This document shows, piece by piece, positions 24,089 to 32,241 of a DNA stretch of 37,059 bases. The position numbers were made by a program, and so were the translations under genes. This DNA is from CAYMAT01 sp964388495. GTDB lineage: Bacteria; Patescibacteriota; Gracilibacteria; Peribacterales; Peribacteraceae. Numbering within the stretch: the stretch's first letter is position 1; the number at the start of each line of letters is the position of its first letter. The stretch is taken from the NCBI GenBank assembly GCA_964388495.1, contig CAYMAT010000007.1, positions 1 to 37,059 of the forward strand. Direction: 5' to 3'. Under the pieces are notes generated by a model. That model was not told the origin of the DNA, did no database searches, and saw nothing but the letters and a program-made list of their open reading frames with translations.

Positions 24089-25471
24089 TCAGAACTGGAA
24101 GTAGACGAAGTCCCCCGCCGCCTCCTGCCCCAGAATGAGGATGCAGGCAATGAGGCACGCATACATGACACCGCGCCCCAGCGGGTGCCGCACAAAGCGG
24201 TCCATGACCACAGGCACAGTCCAGAGAATCACAAAAAAAGCGGCGAAGCTGAGCCATACGGCCATCAGGGAAATCCCCCAGGATTCGCGCTCCCCTGTGG
24301 AACTGCGGACGCTCTGCAGCAGCCACGTGAGACTGGATGCCTTGAAGAGGATCCATCCCAACACAGTCCAAAAGAACATCACCGTGCGAGCGGTCCACTT
24401 GATGACGGCATTGCGGGGAACCCAGTGGCCGTCCATCTTGAGCAACTGGTAGACGAAAAGCAGGATGCCGTAATACAGGCCCCACAGCAGAAAGTTGACG
24501 GTGGCGCCGTGCCACAGGCCGCTGGCGCCCATGGTGACCAGCGTGGTGAAGAGGAGCTTGAGCTTACTGTCCGTACGGGAGCCGCCCAAAGGAATATAGA
24601 CATATGTAGTGAACCACTTGGAGAGCGAAATGTGCCAGCGCCTCCAGAAATCGGAAGGAGTCAGGGCAAGATACGGGTAATTGAAGTTCTCCATCAGATT
24701 GATGCCCAGCAGCCTGGCGCTTCCGCGCGCCAGGTCCGTATACCCGGAGAAGTCCGCAAGGATCTGGACGGCAAAGCAGAGGCCCCCCGTGAACAGAACG
24801 GTGAGGGGGACGGGGTTCCCCAGGAAAATGCGGTCCACATACGGAGAAATGTTGTCGGCAATGACGAGTTTTTTGAAAAACCCGAAAATCATGAGGGACA
24901 ATCCCCCGCTCAGGTTGGCCCAGTCCCACGCATGACGCTCGGCAATCTGCGGAAAAAACGTGCCGGCCTTTTCAAAGGGGCCGCTGATCAGCTTGGGGAA
25001 GAATGCCAGGAACACACTCACCTCCAGCCATCCCTGGCGCGGCACCTCGCCCTTGTAGGCGTCTGCCACCAAGCCCACCGCCTGCAGGGAGTAGAACGAA
25101 AGACCCAGCGGCAGAATGACATTGAGCAGGCTCTGAACCACCGGACTTGCCGTTTTGGGATTGATGAAATCCCCGATGAAATACCCCCAGTATTTGAAGA
25201 GCACCAGGATCCCGATATTGAAGACGATGCAGGCGACGAGAGGTAGGCGACTCCGCTGCTCTTTTTCCTTGGACCACAGGGCGTGCAAGCAAACATACGT
25301 GACCGCCGTGCTGATGAGCAGGAGCACGCAATACCACAGGCTCGCCCAGCCATAAAACAGGTAACTTCCCACCAGCAACTGGACGTTGCGGACCTTCTGG
25401 GAATCCGTCATCCAGTACACGCAACAGAAGACCGCAAGGAAGGCCAGATAGTGCAGGCTGGTGAACTGCAT
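24089..25471 (-). CDS. MBOAT family O-acyltransferase (AlgI-like), copy 2
   Basis: This 460-residue polytopic membrane protein is paralogous to the one at 13943. It has the family landmarks VILPLGLSFYSLQAVGLVAD, FFPKLISGPFEKAGTFF, LADFSGYTDLARGSARLLG, FWRRWHISLSKWFTTYVYIPLGGS and catalytic His321 in ASGLWHGATVNFLLWGLYYG. It should move acyl groups across the membrane to the SGNH partner whose gene follows after 1 base. The open frame extends to 25849, but the added part is antisense to the divergent beta-helix gene; ATG 25471 gives the normal family N-terminus (MQFTSLHYLAFLAVF). A TAAAAT hexamer lies 10 bases upstream. Having two MBOAT/SGNH pairs within 12 kb suggests two acylation sites or two acyl donors. 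Confidence 0.93.
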   Translation of the reverse strand: MQFTSLHYLAFLAVFCCVYWMTDSQKVRNVQLLVGSYLFYGWASLWYCVLLLISTAVTYVCLHALWSKEKEQRSRLPLVACIVFNIGILVLFKYWGYFIGDFINPKTASPVVQSLLNVILPLGLSFYSLQAVGLVADAYKGEVPRQGWLEVSVFLAFFPKLISGPFEKAGTFFPQIAERHAWDWANLSGGLSLMIFGFFKKLVIADNISPYVDRIFLGNPVPLTVLFTGGLCFAVQILADFSGYTDLARGSARLLGINLMENFNYPYLALTPSDFWRRWHISLSKWFTTYVYIPLGGSRTDSKLKLLFTTLVTMGASGLWHGATVNFLLWGLYYGILLFVYQLLKMDGHWVPRNAVIKWTARTVMFFWTVLGWILFKASSLTWLLQSVRSSTGERESWGISLMAVWLSFAAFFVILWTVPVVMDRFVRHPLGRGVMYACLIACILILGQEAAGDFVYFQF

Positions 25472-25481
25472 AAATCTATTT

Positions 25482-25507
25482 ATTTTAACATAAAAATACG
25501 CTATAAT
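25482..25507. promoter_or_regulatory. Divergent promoter between MBOAT copy 2 and the beta-helix gene
   Basis: On the minus strand TAAAAT (25487-25482) ends 10 bases before ATG 25471. On the plus strand TATAAT (25502-25507) ends 6 bases before ATG 25514. The 42-base gap is AT-rich. Confidence 0.55.
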
Positions 25508-25513
25508 CAATGG

Positions 25514-27010
25514 ATGCTTTGGAACAGCAGAATCAGAAACGGCATGGGTATAACGCTGTCTGTAGCCGCCTTGCTGTGCCTGATTGCGTACCAGTTTCCC
25601 GTCCGTTTTTGGATGCAGGAAAAGTACGTGTCGCTCCACCAGACGTTTTTGCCGCATGCCAACGTCAAGACCGTGAAACTGAAAAGGGCCAGGCTGCTGT
25701 CCACCCTCGCAAAGGAATATTACGTGAAGAGCGGGGATCTGGTTTCCGCCAACCCCCTGCTCCGGCCCAGTGACGTGATCCCGGAAAAACTGTCGGTGCT
25801 CATCCCCGCCGACGCACTCGCCTCCGCCCCCGTCCCCACGGACCTGCAAAACAGACCCCGAGCACAGATCGCGTTCAGCACCAATGAAAACGCCATTGTC
25901 ATCAGCGGCGAGGGAGCTGTAGCCCGTCTTGCGGACATCGCACGCGTCATGAATGACCCCGCAATTCTTGAGCAGCGGGACAATGCCTGGCTGCTCTCAC
26001 GCAACATTTTGCTCATAGGCGGGGCGATCTTGGATCTGGAGGAAAAAAGCTCATGGCTGAGGCTGCGGAGCGATGCCGACATAACCGTGAACATCACGGC
26101 GGAAGACGGAAACATCGTCATGCGGGGGATGCGGGTGTCTTCCTGGGATCCATCCACGCAAAGCCCCGACACCAACACGGATGACGGAAGGGCGTACATC
26201 ACCCAGATGGCGGGGAGAATGGATATCATGGACAGCGAGATTTTCTCGCTGGGCTCCGAACACGGCCCCGCCGACAAATCGGGCGCCATCTACGGCCTTT
26301 CATGGAGAACGACAAACGCGGAGCATGACGACATGCTGGTGGCGGGCAGTATTGCGCGCTCCTCGGTTCACGATAATTATTACGGGCTTTACTCGTACGG
26401 TTCCACGGCGCTTCGCATAGTCAAAAACGAGTTTTACAGAAACATCCAGTACGGCATTGCGCCGCATGATGATTCGCGCTTTTCCGTCATCCAGAAAAAC
26501 TACGTTCACGACAACGGCAAGCACGGGATCATGCTGAGTAACGGCTGTAACGACAACCTTATGGAGGGGAACATCGTCGTCCACAACGGACTCAGCGGCA
26601 TCATGATCAGCAAGCTCTCCAAGAGGAACACAGCACGCTCCAATATTGCGGCGTTCAACGCGGCGGGGATCACCCTGAACGACAGGTCATCGGAAAACAC
26701 CCTGGATGCGAACGCGTCACTGGATAACAAAAACGGTATCGAGATCCGCAGAATGTCCAGCGCCAACGTGGTAAAGGCCAACGTGGTCCAACGCAACGTG
26801 AACGGAGTGGTCATCAACAGCAGATCCTATGACAACGATGTCTTCGGCAACCTGGTGGAACAAAACGGCACGGCGGTCTCGCTCAAGGAGACATCGGGAA
26901 ACTACCTGCACGACAACTTCACCTACGCGGGGAACCAGAAGAATGTCACGGCAGCGGCATCGGCAAAAGACAATGTGATCCGTTTCTTTGGGGATAACGG
27001 GGATTTCTGA
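25514..27010 (+). CDS. AlgG-like right-handed beta-helix protein with N-terminal LysM-like region
   Basis: The 498-residue protein starts with one membrane helix (about 12-29), leaving the rest extracytoplasmic. Residues 52-99 resemble a LysM repeat (LAKEYYVKSGDLVSANPLL, then LSVLIPA), which would bind glycan. From about 140 onward it is a right-handed parallel beta-helix with repeated N-rich coils (NIVVHNGLSGIMISK, NVVQRNVNGVVIN). The segment YGIAPHDDSRFSVIQKNYV, then KHGIMLSNG, matches the active-site region of AlgG-type mannuronan C5-epimerases, whose motif is DPHD. Here the first Asp is Ala316; His318 and Asp319 remain. The arginine usually following 'HGI..S' is Asn. It may be a divergent epimerase, a lyase-like enzyme or a binding protein. 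ATG 25514 follows TATAAT by 6 bases and is divergent from MBOAT copy 2. Confidence 0.8.
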   Translation: MLWNSRIRNGMGITLSVAALLCLIAYQFPVRFWMQEKYVSLHQTFLPHANVKTVKLKRARLLSTLAKEYYVKSGDLVSANPLLRPSDVIPEKLSVLIPADALASAPVPTDLQNRPRAQIAFSTNENAIVISGEGAVARLADIARVMNDPAILEQRDNAWLLSRNILLIGGAILDLEEKSSWLRLRSDADITVNITAEDGNIVMRGMRVSSWDPSTQSPDTNTDDGRAYITQMAGRMDIMDSEIFSLGSEHGPADKSGAIYGLSWRTTNAEHDDMLVAGSIARSSVHDNYYGLYSYGSTALRIVKNEFYRNIQYGIAPHDDSRFSVIQKNYVHDNGKHGIMLSNGCNDNLMEGNIVVHNGLSGIMISKLSKRNTARSNIAAFNAAGITLNDRSSENTLDANASLDNKNGIEIRRMSSANVVKANVVQRNVNGVVINSRSYDNDVFGNLVEQNGTAVSLKETSGNYLHDNFTYAGNQKNVTAAASAKDNVIRFFGDNGDF

Positions 27011-27928
27011 TCAGGCCTGCAGGTTCCTGGTGTACCACTCCACGGATTTCTGGATGCCGTCCTTGAAGGAAACCTTGGGCTCGTACCCCAGGGCCTGCTG
27101 GGCCTTGGTGATATCCGCGATGTAACGGATGACCTCTCCGGTACGGGAAGGTCCAACGGAAACCTCCGACGTGCTGCGGAGCAGGCGCTTGAGGGTCTTG
27201 GCCAGGTCGGTCAAATATGTCCCCTGCCCGTACGCGAGGTTGTAGGTGTCGTTTTTGACGGCATCGAATTTTTCGATGGACTGGATGATGCCCTCCACGC
27301 AGTCGTCGATATAGGTGAAGTCCAGGCACTTGGCCTCTCCAAAGACGGCTACGGGCTCATTGCGGCGCATCCTGCCGATGAAAACGGGAACGATGCGGTT
27401 GCTCTCGTCGTACATTCCGTAAACGTTACTGAACCGGAAGATGATGTGGTCGATCTTGTAACAGCGCGTGTAGGACTCCACCAAAGCCTCACCCGCTATC
27501 TTGCTGGCGGTGTACGGACTCTCGCACTGCTGGATGGTGGCCAGCTCCTCCTTGTACTTGCGCGCGGTGATATTGCCGTAGGTCTCGCGCGAGGAAGCGA
27601 AGATCACTTTGCGGATCCCCTTCTGCCGTGCGAATTCCAGCACGTTGAACGTGCTGAGCATGTTGTCCCGAGCGCGGGAAGGGTCTTCGACAAGATCATA
27701 GACGCGGGCGTTTGCGGCCAGATGCACGATAATGTCCACATCCTCACTGGGCATCTTTTGCGTGGCGTCCCAGTCCCGCAGATCCGCCAGCGTGGTGATG
27801 GCATCCACTTCTGGCCGCCATTTGTTCTTCACCCAGTCCACCCCCACCACGTCGTAGGAACGCTGCAGGAGGGTCTCGCAGAGACGGGTACCGATGGTGC
27901 CGGAGCTTCCGGTGACGAGGATCTTCAT
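27011..27928 (-). CDS. NAD-dependent epimerase/dehydratase (extended SDR), GalE-like
   Basis: The 305-residue nucleotide-sugar epimerase/dehydratase has the NAD motif MKILVTGSSGTIG. It also has DLRDWDA, IIVHLAANARV, the catalytic Ser region FASSRETYG, and the Tyr-Lys pair in YTASKIAGE. Substrate-domain blocks are FRFSNVYG and DFTYIDDCVEGII. It probably acts on a UDP- or GDP-sugar, but the exact sugar cannot be told. A -10-like TACGCT (27941-27936) ends 7 bases before the ATG. Its stop directly abuts the convergent beta-helix gene. The start is divergent from the GT2-GtrA gene with 59 bases between them. Confidence 0.92.
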   Translation of the reverse strand: MKILVTGSSGTIGTRLCETLLQRSYDVVGVDWVKNKWRPEVDAITTLADLRDWDATQKMPSEDVDIIVHLAANARVYDLVEDPSRARDNMLSTFNVLEFARQKGIRKVIFASSRETYGNITARKYKEELATIQQCESPYTASKIAGEALVESYTRCYKIDHIIFRFSNVYGMYDESNRIVPVFIGRMRRNEPVAVFGEAKCLDFTYIDDCVEGIIQSIEKFDAVKNDTYNLAYGQGTYLTDLAKTLKRLLRSTSEVSVGPSRTGEVIRYIADITKAQQALGYEPKVSFKDGIQKSVEWYTRNLQA

Positions 27929-27935
27929 GGCCCGT

Positions 27936-27980
27936 AGCGTAACGGAACAAGCAGCTGGAAGCCAGAAGAGCTGCTACACT
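27936..27980. promoter_or_regulatory. Divergent -10 elements, epimerase / GT2-GtrA
   Basis: TACGCT on the minus strand (27941-27936) ends 7 bases before ATG 27928. TACACT on the plus strand (27975-27980) ends 7 bases before ATG 27988. Confidence 0.45.
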
Positions 27981-27987
27981 TCCCGCA

Positions 27988-29082
27988 ATGCTCTCCGTCG
28001 TCTTCCCCACGTACAACGAATCCAAAAACCTGCCCGCAATCGTGGCAAGGGTTGAGGAGGCACTGCGCGGCACGCAGTTTGAAATCATCATTGTGGATGA
28101 CAATTCTCCGGACGGAACATGGAAAGTGGCGCGTGAGATTTCCCTGACTTTCCCCAGTCTGCGGGTGATCAGACGCGTGGGGCGGCGGGGACTTTCCTCC
28201 GCGGTCATTGAGGGCTTTCTGGCGGCGCGCGGCGATATTTTTGTGGTAGCCGACGCAGACGGACAGCATGACCTGAGCCTGATCCCCAAGCTGGCAAAGG
28301 CGGTAGCGGAAGGCAACGGCATAGCGCTGGGCTCCCGCTACACGGAAGGCGGAAGCGTGGAGGGGTGGGACGAGCGCCGGCATTTGATGAGCCGCATCGC
28401 CACGCGCATGGCCATGAGCCTGTGCAAAGTGAAGGTGAGCGACCCCATGAGCGGTTTTTTCGCCGTGTCACGCAGCGCATTTGAAGAGATCCTGCCCCGC
28501 CTGAATCCCAAGGGATTCAAGATCTTGCTCGATCTCCTGGTGCACGCACCCGCAGGCATGAAGGCAAAGGAGATTCCCTTCACGTTTGGTTCCCGCATGC
28601 ACGGAGAGAGCAAGCTCTCCCGCCGCGTGCAGATAGAGTTCCTTGAATACTTGTATGAAGCCACCATGGGGCGGTTTATCCCGCTGACCCTGGTGGAGTA
28701 CTGCGTGGTGGGTGCCATGGGCGTTGTGGTGAACCTTGCGGCATATTTTGCGGTATCGCGCATGCTTTTGGGTGAGGGCGCTGCGGGAGTGACGGGAGTT
28801 TCCATCCCGGTGGTCGCAGGCATTGAGGCAGCCGTATTGTTCAACTTTTACGTCAACAATTCCTGGACCTTCTCTCATGCAAAGCTGAAAGGCCTCAACG
28901 CCATCACGGGCTTTGCACGCTACAACGTGATCTGCGCGCTTGGCGCATTCGCCAATATCGCCATCACCACATACGTCTACAGCCAAGGCATGACGGAAGT
29001 GGCCAGTCTTGCAGCCGGCGCCTGTGCGGGGATGATCTGGAACTACACCATCAGCCTGCTCTTTACCTGGAAAGCCGCATGA
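27988..29082 (+). CDS. DPM1-like GT2 glycosyltransferase fused to a GtrA domain
   Basis: Of 364 residues, the first 225 or so match polyprenyl-phosphate mannosyl/glucosyltransferases. They show LSVVFPTYNESKNLPAIV, IIIVDDNSPDGTWKVA, the DxD region VVADADGQHD, IALGSRYTEGG, DPMSGFFAVSR and the FGSRMHGESKLS block. The rest is a GtrA-like domain with four membrane helices (EYCVVGAMGVVVNLAAYF to MIWNYTISLLFTW). The enzyme would make a polyprenyl-phosphate sugar, and the GtrA part could aid flipping. Such a lipid-linked sugar is the donor used by GT39-type transferases, and a GT39-like gene lies two genes downstream in the same overlapping operon. ATG 27988 follows TACACT by 7 bases. Confidence 0.93.
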   Translation: MLSVVFPTYNESKNLPAIVARVEEALRGTQFEIIIVDDNSPDGTWKVAREISLTFPSLRVIRRVGRRGLSSAVIEGFLAARGDIFVVADADGQHDLSLIPKLAKAVAEGNGIALGSRYTEGGSVEGWDERRHLMSRIATRMAMSLCKVKVSDPMSGFFAVSRSAFEEILPRLNPKGFKILLDLLVHAPAGMKAKEIPFTFGSRMHGESKLSRRVQIEFLEYLYEATMGRFIPLTLVEYCVVGAMGVVVNLAAYFAVSRMLLGEGAAGVTGVSIPVVAGIEAAVLFNFYVNNSWTFSHAKLKGLNAITGFARYNVICALGAFANIAITTYVYSQGMTEVASLAAGACAGMIWNYTISLLFTWKAA

Positions 29083-29387
29083 AAACCGCGCGCAGGGAAT
29101 ATGCGGCATTCATCCTGGCCTGCGCCGTTGTGGCCGTCATACTGGGTATGCGCGCATGGCGTATCCGCGCTCTGTGGAATGCGCAGGAGAGGAAGGAAGT
29201 CCAAGCATCCCTGCAGGCAATTGTGGATGAACGGGGATGGCTGCTTTCGGACATGGAGATTGTCAGCATCCAAAACGGCGTCGTAAAGCTGAACCACAGG
29301 TCGCATATCCTGGGACAGGATCCTTCTGCGTGCTTTGTAATGACAATGTCCACACGTTCTCTTGCCCCATGCGCCGCAAAAATCTGA
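29079..29387 (+). CDS. Small membrane-anchored protein, 102 aa
   Basis: I do not recognise this protein. One hydrophobic helix at about residues 9-24 (AAFILACAVVAVILGM) anchors it. The remainder (about 75 residues) would face outward and contains a short amphipathic helix (ERKEVQASLQAIVDE) and strands (EIVSIQNGVVKLNHR). Two cysteines lie near the end (SACFV, APCAA). The ATG overlaps the GT2-GtrA stop (ATGA), and the 3' end overlaps the GT39-like gene by 19 bases, so it sits within a translationally coupled operon. It may be an accessory subunit of the lipid-linked sugar transfer pair. Confidence 0.65.
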   Translation: MKTARREYAAFILACAVVAVILGMRAWRIRALWNAQERKEVQASLQAIVDERGWLLSDMEIVSIQNGVVKLNHRSHILGQDPSACFVMTMSTRSLAPCAAKI

Positions 29388-30574
29388 TTATCGCAGGCTG
29401 TCTGGAACTCCTGGCCGTGGCGTTCGCCAACTGGCACCAGTACCTGGGCCTGCAGACAGACGAGGCCAAGTATTTACTCAATATCCCCTATCCCCACCCG
29501 CCACTCATCCGGACCGTCATGTCTATGACGGAATTCATCCCGTTTCAGGAACTGTTCTGGCGCCTGGCATTTGCCACCATCCTGGTACAACTGGTGTGGC
29601 TGGTATGGGATATGGGTAAGGACCTTGGGCACCGCGAGCAGGTGATCCTCTGCGGGGCATATTTTTCCTGCACGGCGTTTCTGCTCTATGCGGGAACGGT
29701 GATGCTCTCGCCCGTGTTCGTCATGTTCGCAATTGCATTCCTCTGGCTTCGGTCGCGGAAGGAGATTGCGCAAAAACACTGGGGACTGATTGGGCTTCTC
29801 TGGCTCTGTTGCGTGTTCTCCGTTTTCCAAGGAGTGCTTCTGGCACCGCTGGCGTGGAATGTCCTGCGACGCGGGGCAGGCTCAACGCGAGCAACATGGA
29901 TGACCCTGGTACCGCTGGCGCTTCTGGGTCTGCACGTCTTGGGCAGTCCGCTGACCATCGCCACACTCATGATCCATGGCGACCAGGGCATCACGGGATC
30001 AGTATTTGAACGCCTGAGCGGAAGTCTCACCCTCCTGGCGGTGGGCGGCGGCGGTATCGGAACCATCGCGGGAATACTCGGTTTGCTTAAAAAGCGGAGC
30101 CCAGACCTCCTGACCACCGCATTTCTGGTATTGGCATACACCACGCTTTCCGTGCCATTCCCCTTCTACGCCATTCTGTGGACTCCGCTGCTGCTTGCGG
30201 GAATCCATGATCTGCTGCGTACGCGTGAATTCAAGGAACACATCCCCCTCCTCCCCGCGTTCGCCTTGAGTGGGGCAATCCTGGCCTTCGTGATGCGCCC
30301 GGTGACGCCGCATACGGAAGCCACGGACACGATGAATATGGTGATCCCGCAGATGGCGCACTGCACCCGTGCGGAGTCCTGCAGCGTCATGATCTCCGGG
30401 AATTTTGGGCACCAGTGGCAGCACGCGTCTCCGTACCCAGTCCTCCGCTACGTGCCCGCACGCGCGGCGGACGCGGCAGCAGTGGTGTGCCTGTCCGCAT
30501 GCGAGCCCATGTTCAACACGGCGGGCTGGAAGCGATTGGAAAACACGCCGGTGGAGGCGTGGGTAAGAAAATAG
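29369..30574 (+). CDS. GT39-like (PMT family) membrane glycosyltransferase
   Basis: The 401-residue polytopic membrane protein has about ten hydrophobic segments. After the first helix comes the first outer loop TDEAKYLLNIPYPHPPL. It has the Asp-Glu pair (D31, E32) and the PHPPL element typical of GT39/ArnT-like transferases, which use polyprenyl-phosphate sugars as donors. The family's large C-terminal soluble domain is short here (from about residue 320). The DPM-like GT2-GtrA enzyme two genes upstream would make the donor. The start at 29369 lies inside the preceding gene (19-base overlap). The open frame goes further upstream, but that part overlaps the coupled small gene and lacks family features. 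The acceptor (protein, lipid or glycan) is unknown. Confidence 0.82.
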   Translation: MRRKNLIIAGCLELLAVAFANWHQYLGLQTDEAKYLLNIPYPHPPLIRTVMSMTEFIPFQELFWRLAFATILVQLVWLVWDMGKDLGHREQVILCGAYFSCTAFLLYAGTVMLSPVFVMFAIAFLWLRSRKEIAQKHWGLIGLLWLCCVFSVFQGVLLAPLAWNVLRRGAGSTRATWMTLVPLALLGLHVLGSPLTIATLMIHGDQGITGSVFERLSGSLTLLAVGGGGIGTIAGILGLLKKRSPDLLTTAFLVLAYTTLSVPFPFYAILWTPLLLAGIHDLLRTREFKEHIPLLPAFALSGAILAFVMRPVTPHTEATDTMNMVIPQMAHCTRAESCSVMISGNFGHQWQHASPYPVLRYVPARAADAAAVVCLSACEPMFNTAGWKRLENTPVEAWVRK

Positions 30575-30580
30575 GAGAAT

Positions 30581-30629
30581 AGAGAAAATATCTTGTTGGT
30601 GCTTTTCAATTTTCTCTCATTTAAGAGAG
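30581..30629. terminator. Candidate bidirectional terminator between convergent genes
   Basis: A 9-base inverted repeat (AGAGAAAAT at 30581-30589, ATTTTCTCT at 30609-30617) flanks a 19-base loop. It overlaps a second, shorter hairpin (CTCTC at 30614-30618, GAGAG at 30625-30629). T-rich bases lie in the right arm. It sits between the convergent GT39-like and SDR genes, covering the SDR stop. Stability is modest. Confidence 0.4.
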
Positions 30630-31658
30630 CCATTTGAGCAGCCTGATCACACCCATCTTGGCCGGCTGTCGATGCGCGGAAACGGCGTCCCCCGTCTGGA
30701 GCGTCTGCCTGTTCTGGTGATAGAAATTGTAGGCTTCGTAGAGCATGTCCTGGTTTTTGAGCGTGGGATGCCAGCCGAGTTCCTTTTTGATTTTGGAGGT
30801 ATCAAAGGTGAAATCCTCGGCGATCATCTTGTACTGGTAGGGGCCCAGAGGGGAAAGACCCAGCGCGTAGAGGATTTTCATGGCGAGGATCGTGGGACCG
30901 CGCGGGAGTGTTGCCACCCTGCTCCTGCTGCCTGCTTTGGCAATGACGCTCTGGTACGCCTCGCGGAAGGTAGGCACGTCATCGGAACCGATGTTGAAGA
31001 CGCCGGAAACCGTGGAACCCGCGGCCCTGATGCACGCATCCGCCAGATCCTTGGCGTAGATGAACTGGTACCGATTTTTCCCCCCACCCACTACCCAGAC
31101 CTTCCTGCCTTCGTCGATGAATTCAAAGAGAATCGCCAGAAGCCCCATGCGGCCGGCATCGATGATGGTGGGACAGCGGAAAATGACGCTGGGAATCTTG
31201 GATGAATACTCCTCCAGGATCTTCTCCCCCTCCCACTTGGAACGCCCGTAGATTTCTACGGGATTTGGCGCGTCGTCCTCGCGCACGGGACGGTTGAAAC
31301 CTTCTCCCCACAGGCAGTTGCTGGAGGTGAAAACAATTTTCTTCACACCGGAGCGGGATGCTGCATCGGCGACGACGCGCGTACCGTCCACGTTGCTGGT
31401 CCAGAGCATGCCCTTGTCCTTCACCGCATGGGCCAGGATGGCCGCGCAATGGAAAATGACCTCTGGCTTAGATTCCCGGATGACTTTTTCCATCATCACC
31501 ACATCGCGGATGTCCCCCTGGATGGATGTGAGCTGGGGGTGGGCGTCATCGTCTTTCACCAAGTCGATATTCGTCACAGACCATCCGTCCGCCAGAAGTT
31601 TTTTCTTGAGGATGCTGCCAAAGAATCCCGAACCGCCGGTGATCAACGCATTTTTCAT
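30621..31658 (-). CDS. NAD-dependent epimerase/dehydratase (extended SDR)
   Basis: The 345-residue SDR protein has the NAD motif NALITGGSGFFGSIL and VIFHCAAILAH. The catalytic region is FTSSNCLWGEG, with the Tyr-Lys pair in YGRSKWEGE. Substrate-side blocks are VIFRCPTIID and YQFIYAKDLADACI. The C-terminal part ends with the family's ELGWHPTLKNQDML helix. It probably acts on a nucleotide sugar. ATG 31658 gives the usual N-terminus. A GTG immediately before it (31661) lies 6 bases after a -10-like TATCGT (31673-31668) and could be the true leaderless start. It is downstream of the MarR gene on the same strand with a 50-base gap. A basic, Gln-rich C-terminal tail extends past the family core. 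Confidence 0.9.
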   Translation of the reverse strand: MKNALITGGSGFFGSILKKKLLADGWSVTNIDLVKDDDAHPQLTSIQGDIRDVVMMEKVIRESKPEVIFHCAAILAHAVKDKGMLWTSNVDGTRVVADAASRSGVKKIVFTSSNCLWGEGFNRPVREDDAPNPVEIYGRSKWEGEKILEEYSSKIPSVIFRCPTIIDAGRMGLLAILFEFIDEGRKVWVVGGGKNRYQFIYAKDLADACIRAAGSTVSGVFNIGSDDVPTFREAYQSVIAKAGSRSRVATLPRGPTILAMKILYALGLSPLGPYQYKMIAEDFTFDTSKIKKELGWHPTLKNQDMLYEAYNFYHQNRQTLQTGDAVSAHRQPAKMGVIRLLKWLS

Positions 31659-31708
31659 CACCGGGAAACGATAGCAGAGAAGACTTAGCTGTGCGGTATT
31701 CTTTCTCT

Positions 31709-32092
31709 TCAAGGAGAAATCTTTCGCAGGAGCAATTTGATGGCGCGGGATACCTGCTCCACCTCCGTCACGGTCAGATTTTTGTTAATCTTATCCACAG
31801 GAAACTTATTAGCGTTTCCCAATACACGCAAACCTTCGTCGGTAATCTGCACGTCAATTTTTCGCCTGTCCCTCTTGTTCATGGTGCATTGGATAAGCGG
31901 TGAATCCCTAAGCTCCAGAGCCCGGATAATACGAGTCATCTGAGCCGGCAATACCTCCAGCTCCCGCTGGATATCCCCTACAATCATCACGCCGTTTTTA
32001 GCCAGAAGAACGAGGGCGCTTGCTTCCCTTTCGTTGATCTCAAGATGACGCTCAGGCGTGAGCAATTGAGTGGCCAATAACCGCATGTCCAT
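31709..32092 (-). CDS. MarR-family transcriptional regulator, possibly N-terminally short
   Basis: The 127-residue protein has the winged-helix core of MarR regulators: EREASALVLLAKNG, then the recognition-helix region VLPAQMTRIIRALELRD, and the wing-side block NKRDRRKIDVQITDEGLRVL, followed by the C-terminal dimer helix. It would bind a palindromic operator as a dimer, often near its own gene. MarR proteins usually have a longer first helix. Here the frame stays open for 17 codons upstream of ATG 32092 and reads like a plausible helix, but contains no usual start codon before a stop. A -10-like TACGCT (32102-32097) lies 4 bases before ATG 32092 and 10 before ATG 32086. No clear operator palindrome was found. 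Confidence 0.85.
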   Translation of the reverse strand: MDMRLLATQLLTPERHLEINEREASALVLLAKNGVMIVGDIQRELEVLPAQMTRIIRALELRDSPLIQCTMNKRDRRKIDVQITDEGLRVLGNANKFPVDKINKNLTVTEVEQVSRAIKLLLRKISP

Positions 32093-32222
32093 GACAAGCG
32101 TAGTGACCTGCTCTTTCCCCAGCTCAGCAGCTTCATTGGACTGTTAACATTCAGCTCCTGACGCAACATCGTTACCCAGCCTTGGAGATGTTGTGGACAT
32201 AAAATAATGCTATTTGTTGATC

Positions 32223-32241
32223 ACAAAATATCAAATTTTGT
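32223..32241. terminator. Hairpin across the UDP-glucuronate epimerase stop
   Basis: ACAAAAT (32223-32229) pairs with ATTTTGT (32235-32241) across a 5-base loop, and the stop codon lies within it. On the minus strand no clear T-run follows, so it is a weak candidate for the epimerase transcript end. The rest of the 138-base gap (32093-32230) shows nothing I can name. Confidence 0.3.

Noticed and set aside
24086..25246. A 386-codon open frame on the plus strand
   Set aside because: Antisense to MBOAT copy 2, with a charged, low-complexity translation and no recognisable domain.
30566..30590. A possible purine-rich heptad array after the GT39-like gene
   Set aside because: The AGAAAAT/AGGAGAA-like units are too degenerate and the tract is low complexity; the inverted repeat there explains it better.
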